Shown here: piece by piece, positions 1 through 6,489 of the stretch
How positions within the stretch are numbered: position 1 is the stretch's first letter
Layout of the letters: each line of letters opens with the position of its first letter
DNA from: JANXLO01 sp038231295
GTDB lineage: Bacteria; Armatimonadota; Chthonomonadetes; Chthonomonadales; Chthonomonadaceae
Assembly (NCBI GenBank): GCA_038231295.1
Contig: JBBRLP010000128.1
Coordinates: 1 to 15,178, forward strand
DNA length: 15,178 nt
Direction of reading: 5' to 3'
Notes under the pieces: generated by a model
What the model saw: the letters and a program-made list of their open reading frames with translations, nothing else
Databases searched by the model: none
What the model was told of the DNA's origin: nothing
Translations under genes and position numbers: made by a program

Positions 1-54
1 CCCTTCTCCCGGACGGTCGCAAGCTCCCTGGGAGAAGGGGGTTGGGGGATGAGG
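1..54. repeat. Fragment of a dispersed G-rich intergenic repeat with a 10-bp hairpin
   Basis: Positions 1-10 and 30-39 are perfect reverse complements (CCCTTCTCCC / GGGAGAAGGG) around a 19-nt loop, followed by a G-rich stretch up to GATGAGG. This composition resembles the dispersed 'GGGAGAGGG..TTGGGG..TGAGG' intergenic repeats that occur in many copies in some bacterial genomes. The family assignment is from memory. The repeat is cut by the window edge. A weaker inverted copy of the G-rich part may lie near 13149-13169. Confidence 0.4.
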
Positions 55-119
55 TCCTCCAAGCCGGACATAGCGCTCATGATCAAACAGGAACAGATAA
101 CTGTGCCGGAAGCCTTAAG

Positions 120-298
120 TTAACCCCAGTATTGGGTTGAGAAGTATTAACTACTGCGAACAACAGTAATCTCGACCAGAATTGCCCGAAATGTGGCTTG
201 GAACGGGGTTCCTCAGCCCTGATCGAGTGCACTAGATTGGAGATTGCGCCCTATTTACAAAGGCTCCAATCTCATTTTCAACCCAATACTGGGGTTAA
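120..298. mobile_element. MITE-like 179-bp element with perfect 21-bp terminal inverted repeats
   Basis: Positions 120-140 and 278-298 are exact reverse complements over 21 bp, and the match stops at both ends. Both outer ends read TTAA, so a 17-bp inverted end (CCCCAGTATTGGGTTGA) flanked by a TTAA target duplication is one reading. Since TTAA is its own complement this cannot be separated from a 21-bp end. The interior has no credible ORF but has further hairpins: 152-156/164-168, 200-204/208-212 and a 9-bp stem 234-242/264-272. Each end is itself an imperfect palindrome. A non-autonomous transposon remnant is the first choice and a structured RNA the alternative. Confidence 0.5.
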
Positions 299-332
299 GT
301 TAGCGCATAGGGGTTTTCAACCCCCGGCTAAC
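299..332 (-). terminator. Hairpin downstream of hpnJ, possible terminator
   Basis: Two stacked stems, GTTAGC (299-304) with GCTAAC (327-332) and GGGGTT (310-315) with AACCCC (319-324), close on a 3-nt loop. The structure lies 27 nt beyond the hpnJ stop codon on the minus strand, where a terminator would be expected. There is no U-run after it, so it may be a weak terminator or an mRNA 3'-end stabiliser. It abuts the end of the 120-298 inverted-repeat element. Confidence 0.35.
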
Positions 333-358
333 TCCGGCCACCACTCCAAACCGATTTC

Positions 359-1816
359 TCAGACCGAGGCGGCGGCTTCGGTGCCGCGCAGACGAGACTG
401 GACTTTTCGCTCCTTGAGGTAGGAGAAGAACTCGCCGCCTTCGCGCAGACGGCGCACCAGCATCTGACGATCCTGCAACATCTCGCCGACGATACTGGCG
501 ATTTTGCCGGGTCGGAAGTAGAAAGCGCGATACATCCGCTCTACCGCGTCTTCGATCTGCTCGGTGGACATATTCTCGTACTGAAGGGTCGAGGTCTGGA
601 TGCCGGAGCCGGAGATGAGGCTTTCGCGGGCGAACCAGTTGTTGGCGAGGGCCTGGTCGTAAAGTTCGGTGCCGGGGTAGGGCGCGGCGATGGAGACCTG
701 AATGGTGTGCGGGTCCAGTTCCTTTGCGAAGTCAATGGTCTCCTGCACAGTCTTCGGGTTCTCGACGGGTAGGCCGATGATAAACGTGCCATGCACCTTG
801 ATACCGAGTTTCTTGCAGTTCGCCATGAACTCGCGGGCCATTTCGAGCTTGATGCCTTTCTTGATGCGGTTTAGTATCTCCTGATTGCCGGACTCGAAGC
901 CGACGAGCAGCAGGCGCAAGCCATTGTCACGCAGCTCTTTGAGGGTCTCGTATTTGACATGGGCGCGGGCGTTGCAGCTCCAGGTCAGATTGAGGCGCTT
1001 CATGTGCTTGCTGATCTCGATCGCGCGTTTCTCGTTGATGGTGAAGGTGTCGTCATCGAACATATATTCGCGCACCTTGTCGCCCCAGATGGCTTTGGCC
1101 TCTTCCATTTCGCGCCCGACGCATTCGGGGCTTTTGGTGCGGTAGGCGTGTCCGCCGATGGTCTGCGGCCAGAGGCAGAAGGTGCATTTGGCGGGGCAGC
1201 CGCGTCCGGTGTAGAACGAGACATAAGGGTGGAGCAGATAGCCGATGAAGTACTTGGTGATGTCGAGGTTGTCGGCGTAGGTCTGGAAAACGCCCGGCAT
1301 GGCGTCCCAGTTGGGAACCAGTTCGCGGTCCTCGGTGCGCTGAAGCCGTCCCTCTTCGTCGCGCCAGGAGAGACCCTTGATCTCGCTCCAGGGGCGGTCT
1401 TCGGCGAGTTCCTTACAGGTGTAGTCGAACTCATGGCGGCAGACGAAGTCAATCAGTTTGTTCTCGCGCAGGGTCTGCTCCGGCAGAACCGCGACGTGCG
1501 CTCCGATGAATCCGACTTTGACGTTTGGGTTCTGGACCTTGATCTGGCGGGCGCACTCGACATCGTTGGCGAGGGAGGGCGTACTGGTGTGCATGACGAC
1601 CAGTTCGTAGTCCTTCGCGATCTTCAGCACGTCTTCCTGAGTCTGATGGTGGGGCGGCGCGTCAATGAGGCGGCTGCCGGGAACGAGCGCGGCAGGCTGT
1701 GCCAGCCAGGTCGGGAACCAATAGGATGTGATTTCACGCTTGGCCTGGTATCGGGAGCCTGCGCCGCCGTCAAAACCATCGAACGAGGGCGGGCTAAGGA
1801 ACAGTGTCTTCTTCAC
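359..1816 (-). CDS. hpnJ: Hopanoid biosynthesis radical SAM protein HpnJ
   Basis: This 485-residue protein has the layout of the B12-binding-type radical SAM family: an N-terminal cobalamin-binding-like Rossmann region (about residues 30-150) and a radical SAM core (about 195-400). The cluster cysteines C207, C211 and C214 sit in GRGCPAKCTFC. The N-terminal FLSPPSFDGFDGGAGSRYQ segment, the CTFCLWPQTIGGH segment and the C-terminal REGGEFFSYLKER are characteristic of HpnJ as I remember it. HpnJ is needed to convert the glucosamine head group of bacteriohopanetetrol into the cyclitol ether. Its partners HpnI and HpnK are not in the window, but only 358 bp lie downstream. The start is GTG at 1814-1816, supported by AAGGAGA (1827-1833, minus strand) ten bases upstream. 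The usual promoter region is now close to an inserted element (1914-2091). Confidence 0.9.
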   Translation of the reverse strand: MKKTLFLSPPSFDGFDGGAGSRYQAKREITSYWFPTWLAQPAALVPGSRLIDAPPHHQTQEDVLKIAKDYELVVMHTSTPSLANDVECARQIKVQNPNVKVGFIGAHVAVLPEQTLRENKLIDFVCRHEFDYTCKELAEDRPWSEIKGLSWRDEEGRLQRTEDRELVPNWDAMPGVFQTYADNLDITKYFIGYLLHPYVSFYTGRGCPAKCTFCLWPQTIGGHAYRTKSPECVGREMEEAKAIWGDKVREYMFDDDTFTINEKRAIEISKHMKRLNLTWSCNARAHVKYETLKELRDNGLRLLLVGFESGNQEILNRIKKGIKLEMAREFMANCKKLGIKVHGTFIIGLPVENPKTVQETIDFAKELDPHTIQVSIAAPYPGTELYDQALANNWFARESLISGSGIQTSTLQYENMSTEQIEDAVERMYRAFYFRPGKIASIVGEMLQDRQMLVRRLREGGEFFSYLKERKVQSRLRGTEAAASV

Positions 1817-1904
1817 GAGCGGTAAGTCTCCTTGTCAAAACGGGGTACAGCGATAACGTGAATTTAGTTTACCCCGAAAACGCCCATGAATAGATACCTT
1901 TGCC

Positions 1905-2100
1905 TTGGTTCGGCAGGGCCGGCGCATCTAATTTTTCCGATCTCGTGAGATCAAAACGTGGCGGCGACTACTGATTGCTCGCGACATCCAGCGAAATCTC
2001 TCGTCCGACTTTTTGAGATCAAAAGGGCGGGTCTAACGACCAATGTTACTTGTTGATACTCGCTGAATCGAATTTAGGTGCGCCAGCCCTGTTGGTTCGG
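1905..2100. mobile_element. MITE-like insertion (1914-2091) flanked by a 9-bp target duplication
   Basis: The 9-mer TTGGTTCGG occurs at 1905-1913 and again at 2092-2100, directly abutting the inverted ends of a 178-bp segment. The left end is CAGGGCCGGCGCATCTAA and the complement of the right end is CAGGGCTGGCGCACCTAA, 16 of 18 identical. A 9-bp duplication is typical of IS4/IS50/IS10-type and IS1 transposases; which family mobilised this element is not determined. There is no ORF inside. An internal 11-bp direct repeat TGAGATCAAAA lies at 1946-1956 and 2014-2024. The first copy is part of a 6-2-6 palindrome GATCTCGTGAGATC (1939-1952). The element fills most of the 447-bp gap between hpnJ and the HPS-like gene, and the rest shows no clear promoter (only a TAATAT at 2128-2133). 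Confidence 0.75.
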
Positions 2101-2263
2101 TAGACTGGCGGGTTTCTCGCCCGTCTCTAATATGATGAGAGTGCAGGATGGCTCCTTACAGATGTTGATGGCTCATGCTGCAATCACGGAGGAGATTGAG
2201 GCGGGCAGGCGAAACGTTGCAGGGAAGGATACGTAGAAATTTTGGGAGCGAGGGGAGCGACGT

Positions 2264-2959
2264 ATGGAGCCGATAGTGCAGATTTCGCTGGACTTGACGG
2301 GAATAGACGAGGCCCTGGAGACGGCGACGATGGCGATGCGGGCAGGCGTAGACTGGCTGGAGGCCGGAACGCCGCTGATTCTCGCGGAGGGACTGCACGG
2401 CGTTCGCGCCCTGCGGGCCGCCTTTCCCGGTACTCCCATTGTCGCGGACCTCAAGACGATGGACGGGGGCTACCTCGAAGCGGAGATGATGGCGAAGGCG
2501 GGAGCCACCCACGTCGTCGTGATGGCGCGGGCGCACCCGGCGACGATCAAGCAGGTCGTGCAGGCGGGCCGCGATCATGGCGTCAAGGTGATGGGCGACA
2601 ATCTGGCCAGCCCGGACATGGCGGCGGGGGCAAGGATGCTCGAAGACCTGGGCTGTGACTACGTGATTCACCATATTGGCTACGACGAAAGGCGTGACCT
2701 AGAGGTGCAGGCGCGGTACGGCAGACGGATGCCGAACCCGCTTGATCAACTGGCGGAGGTCGTGAAAGCCGTTTCGATTCCCGTGCAGGCGGTCGGCGGA
2801 CTGAGTATCGAACAGGCGATTGCCTGCCCACGCTACGGAGCACCGCTCGTCGTGCTGGGAGCGCCGCTGACCGTAGACGCCGATGCCTTCAAGACCGCGA
2901 CGGGCGATGTCGAAGGCGCTCTGCGCGAAATCTGCCGACGCATCCGAGAGCAACAGTAA
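2264..2959 (+). CDS. 3-hexulose-6-phosphate synthase-like / OMPDC-superfamily protein
   Basis: This 231-residue TIM-barrel protein belongs to the orotidine-5'-phosphate decarboxylase superfamily, in the branch holding 3-hexulose-6-phosphate synthase (HPS) and 3-keto-L-gulonate-6-phosphate decarboxylase. The signature DLKTMD gives D62, K64 and D67, the metal and catalytic residues of this branch. LEAGTPLILAEG (about 32-43) and GGLS (about 198-201) match the phosphate-binding and barrel segments of HPS. The start is backed by AGGGGAG (2251-2257), six bases upstream. HPS condenses formaldehyde with ribulose 5-phosphate, but no hexulose-phosphate isomerase gene is adjacent, so the physiological reaction is open. 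The next gene's ribosome-binding site overlaps this stop codon, which indicates co-transcription. Confidence 0.8.
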   Translation: MEPIVQISLDLTGIDEALETATMAMRAGVDWLEAGTPLILAEGLHGVRALRAAFPGTPIVADLKTMDGGYLEAEMMAKAGATHVVVMARAHPATIKQVVQAGRDHGVKVMGDNLASPDMAAGARMLEDLGCDYVIHHIGYDERRDLEVQARYGRRMPNPLDQLAEVVKAVSIPVQAVGGLSIEQAIACPRYGAPLVVLGAPLTVDADAFKTATGDVEGALREICRRIREQQ

Positions 2960-2971
2960 GGAGAGATTTCC

Positions 2972-4750
2972 ATGCGAAACTGGTGGTGGGGAGTGATCGC
3001 GCTGCTGTGTGTCGGACTGCTTCCGGCGGCGGCACAGCGCAAGGTGGACCCAGGCACTGCCTTCAAAAATGATCCGCTCGCGCTTGCGCTGAAACACGAC
3101 AGTGTCTATGTCGGCAAAACACTGCGGGAGCGCGTGGACGAGAAAGCGCTGCGCGACATGGCATCGAAGGCTCCGAAAGACCGCCCGGTCAAGCTGGCAG
3201 TCGTCAAACTGCTGCCGGACAGCGGGAAGGCGTTCGGCACACGCGACAGCTACACCCGCGCCCTGCATAAGTCGCTCAATCTGGGGCGCGGAACGCTGAT
3301 TATCGTCACCGACAAGGGCGTCTCCGCCTCCACGAACGGCCTGGCCCCCGAACGCATCACCGCCGTTCTGAAACAGGATGCGAAGGCCATTCAGGACGAC
3401 CCGGTGCGCGGCCTCGACCGCGCCCTGACCGACCTCTACGATGCGATGGACAAGCGCAGCGAGAACAGTGCGCCCTTGCAGGGGACGCTCATTCCCGCGC
3501 AGTTCCCCGTCAGTCCGTCACAGCCCGCTTTCCTCGATAGCCCGATCTTTCTGTTGCTGCCGGTGGTCGCCTTCCTGCTGTTCACCGTAGGAATCTTCGG
3601 AGCCATTCTCGGACTGTTCGGCAAGGGTGGCAGGCGGCAGGCCATGAAGCAGGCCCAATTGCCGGTCGAGCGGCTGCGCGGCGAGGTCGTGAATGGCCTG
3701 ACCTACGTGGACACTTATCTGGAACTCCTGCCGCCCTCGCCGGAACTGACCGCGAATGTGCGCCTGCGTCAGGATACCGCCGCGCTCTACGAGCAGGCAA
3801 AAGCGGTGACACGCGCCGCCCGCGAACCGCAGGACTATGGACGCGCCGAGGCGCTGCTCGAACAGGCCAACCAGAATGTGCAGACCCTGAAACAGTTCAT
3901 TGACCGAGCAACGGGCGGCACAGGTTTCGCCGTCGCGGTGGACGGAACCGACTTCCGCGCTACCCCTGCGACAACGGGCGGCGCGACGCAGCCCGCGCCT
4001 GTGCTCACCGGTCTGAACCCCGCCGATATTCCTCCGTCGGAACGCGCCGCCTGCTTCTTCTGCTCCCGTCCGGCACGTATCGCCGACCTGACCCCGGTCA
4101 CCATCGCCCTGAACGGGCAGCGGCGCAAAGTCCTGGCCTGCGCCGACGATGTCCGGACCGTGCAGAGCAATGCGACTCCGCAGGTTCGCACCGTCATGGA
4201 GGCGGGCCGACCGACCGCCTGGTACCATGCCCGCAGCTACGATCCTTACCGGGACTATGCCTATGTCCACGCCGACTACTATTCTCCTTACGACTACCTT
4301 ATCGAGGACTATTCGGGGAAGGGATTACACATTTGGGTACTCGACTCACTCTTCTATCAGCCCTACCCGGTCGCCTATCCGGTCTTCGTCGGCAACGACG
4401 GTTACATTACGAATGATCCGGTCGCTGCCGCCCCACCCCTGATGATGCAGGACAACGGCGGCTATGCGGATACGAGCAATGACTTCTTCGGTGGCAATGC
4501 CGTCTTCGATTCCGGTGGCAGCGCCGACTTCGGCGGAGGTCAGGACAGCGGCGGAGGCGTGGACTTCGGTACCGACAACAGCGGCGGGGTAGACTTCGGC
4601 GGTTCCCCGGATACAGGGAGTTCGGATTTCGGCAGCAGCTCCGATTCGGGCGGCAGTTCCGACTTCGGTGGCGGAGGTTCGGATTTCGGTGGAGGCGACT
4701 CCGGCGGAGGAGACTCAGGGGGGGGCGATTCGGGTGGCGGCGGAGACTAA
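2972..4750 (+). CDS. Exported, membrane-anchored TPM-like protein with Gly/Ser/Asp-rich tail
   Basis: This 592-residue protein has a signal peptide (1-21, ending PAAAQ). A TPM (TLP18.3/Psb32/MOLO-1)-like domain follows at about 35-155 and includes LGRGTLIIVTDKGV. A single membrane helix lies at about 189-215 and a helical, probably coiled region at about 220-315. A cysteine cluster C361-x2-C364-x25-C390 looks like part of a metal-binding knuckle. A Tyr/Asp-rich stretch spans about 420-445, and from about residue 500 there is a low-complexity tail of DFGG, DSGGG and GSSDFG units. This arrangement resembles YgcG-type TPM proteins, which also end in Gly/Ser tails. TPM proteins act in membrane-protein repair or as periplasmic phosphatases, but this one's role is unknown. 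AAGGAGAG overlaps the upstream stop codon. The tail codons contain a run of eight G (4718-4725), a possible phase-variation or sequencing hazard. Confidence 0.7.
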   Translation: MRNWWWGVIALLCVGLLPAAAQRKVDPGTAFKNDPLALALKHDSVYVGKTLRERVDEKALRDMASKAPKDRPVKLAVVKLLPDSGKAFGTRDSYTRALHKSLNLGRGTLIIVTDKGVSASTNGLAPERITAVLKQDAKAIQDDPVRGLDRALTDLYDAMDKRSENSAPLQGTLIPAQFPVSPSQPAFLDSPIFLLLPVVAFLLFTVGIFGAILGLFGKGGRRQAMKQAQLPVERLRGEVVNGLTYVDTYLELLPPSPELTANVRLRQDTAALYEQAKAVTRAAREPQDYGRAEALLEQANQNVQTLKQFIDRATGGTGFAVAVDGTDFRATPATTGGATQPAPVLTGLNPADIPPSERAACFFCSRPARIADLTPVTIALNGQRRKVLACADDVRTVQSNATPQVRTVMEAGRPTAWYHARSYDPYRDYAYVHADYYSPYDYLIEDYSGKGLHIWVLDSLFYQPYPVAYPVFVGNDGYITNDPVAAAPPLMMQDNGGYADTSNDFFGGNAVFDSGGSADFGGGQDSGGGVDFGTDNSGGVDFGGSPDTGSSDFGSSSDSGGSSDFGGGGSDFGGGDSGGGDSGGGDSGGGGD

Positions 4751-4791
4751 TGAGCAATTCCCTGTCGGTGTCGTGAGGATTGAGGTAGAGA

Positions 4792-5376
4792 TTACCGGAG
4801 CGGCTCCTCCCGGACAGGCAGCGTTTTCTCCAGCCAGCCGATAATGTCCGTGCCGCGTGGATGCGGGTGCGCCTCGACGACTTCGTAGCCAAGTTTTCGG
4901 TAGAAAGCGACGTTTTGTTCCAGACGCATCCGTGTCCCAAGCCGCAGTTTCGGACGCTCGGCGAGGCGGGCGACCGCCTCTATTTGCTGCATCAGCGCCC
5001 TGCCGATGCCCTGCCCCTGATATTCCGGCAGCACACCCAGCCTGCCGACATAGAGCAGCCCAGGCTCCAGCCGAAACCGCGCCGACGCGACCGCTTCCTC
5101 CCCAATCCAGCCGAGCAGCGCCCCTCCCTCCTGCATCGCCTTCGCGGTCTCTTCTACCGTCTCGCTTAACGCACCGGAGGGCGGATCAAGGTTCACCTCC
5201 TCAGACCCAAACGCCGCCTGCATGACCGTATGAACGATCTTCGCCTCCTCCAGCGCAGCCAGCCTCACCCGCAACGTACCCTCCGGGCGTTGAGTCGGAA
5301 AGAACTTCTCCGGCAGACCGCTCACTCTCTGCCGCAGGCTTTCCCGCTCCTCATACCACGCTTCGTTCTCGCTCAT
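4792..5376 (-). CDS. GNAT-family N-acetyltransferase
   Basis: This 194-residue protein has the acetyl-CoA-binding motif A of GNAT enzymes, LGVLPEYQGQGIGRALMQQIE-like (about residues 113-133), with the pyrophosphate loop Q120-G-Q-G-I-G-R-A. The motif B segment NVAFYRKLGYEVVE follows at about 155-168. About 35 residues precede the fold and are charged and helical. The substrate cannot be predicted. Its ATG overlaps the TGA of the upstream comB-like gene as ATGA (5373-5376), which indicates translational coupling and a shared transcript. It converges on the TPM-like gene with a 41-bp gap that holds only a very small inverted repeat (4797-4807). Confidence 0.85.
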   Translation of the reverse strand: MSENEAWYEERESLRQRVSGLPEKFFPTQRPEGTLRVRLAALEEAKIVHTVMQAAFGSEEVNLDPPSGALSETVEETAKAMQEGGALLGWIGEEAVASARFRLEPGLLYVGRLGVLPEYQGQGIGRALMQQIEAVARLAERPKLRLGTRMRLEQNVAFYRKLGYEVVEAHPHPRGTDIIGWLEKTLPVREEPLR

Positions 5377-6149
5377 GCCTTTGGAATCTCCTTCGTCCAG
5401 GCCCGCAGGGTGTTGCCACGCCGATGCGGAACAGCGGTATAACGATTAAGTTGGGCGGCATGGCGCACATCGTCGCCGAAACCGCGCTCCCGGAGTTCGA
5501 TGCCGCTGCCACAGTTCCAGAGAATTTCGGCGAGGTCGGTCTTCGCTCCGGTGAAGGCGGCTTCACAGACATGCGCTTCGGGGGATTTCGGGAAATCCAG
5601 GGCGGCGAGGATCGCGCCTGCTCCCAGGTAGTCTTCGATGGCGAAACGGATATCGCCGTCCGGGGTCGGCTGTTGCCAGCGTTCGCCGCAGGCCAGGATG
5701 GTCGCGCTGCGGTCTGTCTCCGCCAGCAGATGCGAGACGGCTGCCCCTACCGCCTCTGCATTCACCAGCGCCCCGACGAACAGTGGCGTCTCCCAGTGCG
5801 CGAGATTGCAGCAGGTCGCGCCATTTGGGGAGGGTAAACAAACCCGCGTTCCCGGTTCCATGTCTATGAACGTGCGTGGAGAGAGCGAGAAACGGCCCTT
5901 CGCCGGAACCTCCTCCCGCCGCACGGTCACCACGCCGCCAAATATCTTCGCGGCTATTTCCGCCTCGTCCAGGCCGAGACAAGGCTGTACCACGCCCCCG
6001 TACTGCACGGCAGTCGCCACCGCCGTCGAGAAACTCAACACATCCACCACGACCAGAATATCGACCTGTTCTGCCGCAGCCTGCGCTCCTGCGCGGCCCC
6101 ATGTCATCCGCACACGCCACCCCTCCTGTGCAAACCAACGGTCACTCAT
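5373..6149 (-). CDS. ComB-like 2-phosphosulfolactate phosphatase family protein
   Basis: The 258-residue protein, counted from the ATG at 6147-6149, matches the ComB family. It has VVVDVLSFSTAVATA (D36 in the conserved DVL segment, usually DVLRATTT), PSPNGA (about 107-112) and EDYLGAGAI (about 172-180). ComB is a Mg-dependent acid phosphatase that removes phosphate from 2-phosphosulfolactate in coenzyme M synthesis in methanogens. Many bacteria carry relatives without that pathway, and no other CoM gene is visible here, so the substrate is unknown. I chose this start because GAGGAG precedes it by a few bases and the protein then begins near the first conserved segment. An in-frame ATG 63 bp upstream lacks this support. 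The stop codon overlaps the GNAT start. Confidence 0.8.
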   Translation of the reverse strand: MSDRWFAQEGWRVRMTWGRAGAQAAAEQVDILVVVDVLSFSTAVATAVQYGGVVQPCLGLDEAEIAAKIFGGVVTVRREEVPAKGRFSLSPRTFIDMEPGTRVCLPSPNGATCCNLAHWETPLFVGALVNAEAVGAAVSHLLAETDRSATILACGERWQQPTPDGDIRFAIEDYLGAGAILAALDFPKSPEAHVCEAAFTGAKTDLAEILWNCGSGIELRERGFGDDVRHAAQLNRYTAVPHRRGNTLRAWTKEIPKA

Positions 6150-6253
6150 CTCGCTCCTCGAAAGCACTCTCTGGCGGTTATCTCTGTATGGCTCGTCTCT
6201 TCGTGAGGCCAAACGCGGAATCCTGCTATAACTGATGCGATTGGACGAGGAGA

Positions 6254-6423
6254 CTGTCTGAACTCGGATGGACCGGAGGAAGCGGATGGACTATGATAGG
6301 CGAACTGTGTTGGCCGTGCATCAACCGAAAGCGCCACAGACGAGAACATCGGCAGGGAAGAAGCAAGCTTGCGGACTACATCATAGTCCATCCGCTTCCT
6401 CCGGTCCATCCGAGTTCAGACAG
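6254..6423. repeat. Fold-back element: perfect 44-bp inverted repeat around an 82-bp centre
   Basis: Positions 6254-6297 and 6380-6423 are exact reverse complements over all 44 bases, and the match ends at both borders. Each arm contains a direct repeat CGGATGGAC (6265-6273 and 6283-6291 in the left arm). The 82-bp centre includes GCAAGCTTGC. Because of the symmetry, long spurious reading frames enter it from both sides and encode the same MDRRKRMDYD start, which should not be taken as gene starts. I see no clear target duplication. A non-autonomous transposable element is the likeliest origin. It sits between the divergent comB-like and transglutaminase genes, so it could also affect transcripts from either side. 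Confidence 0.75.
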
Positions 6424-6444
6424 AAGAAGACGGGTGCATTGCGG

Positions 6445-6450
6445 TATAAT
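6445..6450 (+). promoter_or_regulatory. Consensus -10 box upstream of the transglutaminase gene
   Basis: TATAAT at 6445-6450 lies 40 bp before the chosen ATG and 22 bp beyond the fold-back element. No good -35 hexamer lies at the right distance (the spacing falls on the element's outer edge). A second candidate, TGCTATAAC (extended -10 form, 6224-6232), lies on the other side of the element. Confidence 0.4.
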
Positions 6451-6489
6451 GAACGTATTCCTGGTTTGTGCGCTACAAGGTACAAAAAG

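Noticed and set aside
959..1825. 288-codon plus-strand frame opposite hpnJ
   Set aside because: It is a shadow of the G+C-biased third positions of hpnJ and has no recognisable protein features.
2128..2133. TAATAT as a -10 box for the HPS-like gene
   Set aside because: No -35 hexamer lies 15-19 bp upstream; the nearest TTGGTT is 30 bp away and belongs to the target duplication.
4458..4750. Gly/Ser/Asp repeats as a DNA tandem-repeat array or CRISPR-like structure
   Set aside because: The repeats are degenerate and in frame, explained by the low-complexity tail of the TPM-like protein.
6268..6489. N-terminal extension of the transglutaminase-like protein starting inside the fold-back element
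   Set aside because: The first residues are encoded by the inverted-repeat arm and mirrored by a minus-strand frame. A -10 box at 6445 and the signal peptide place the real start at or after 6490.
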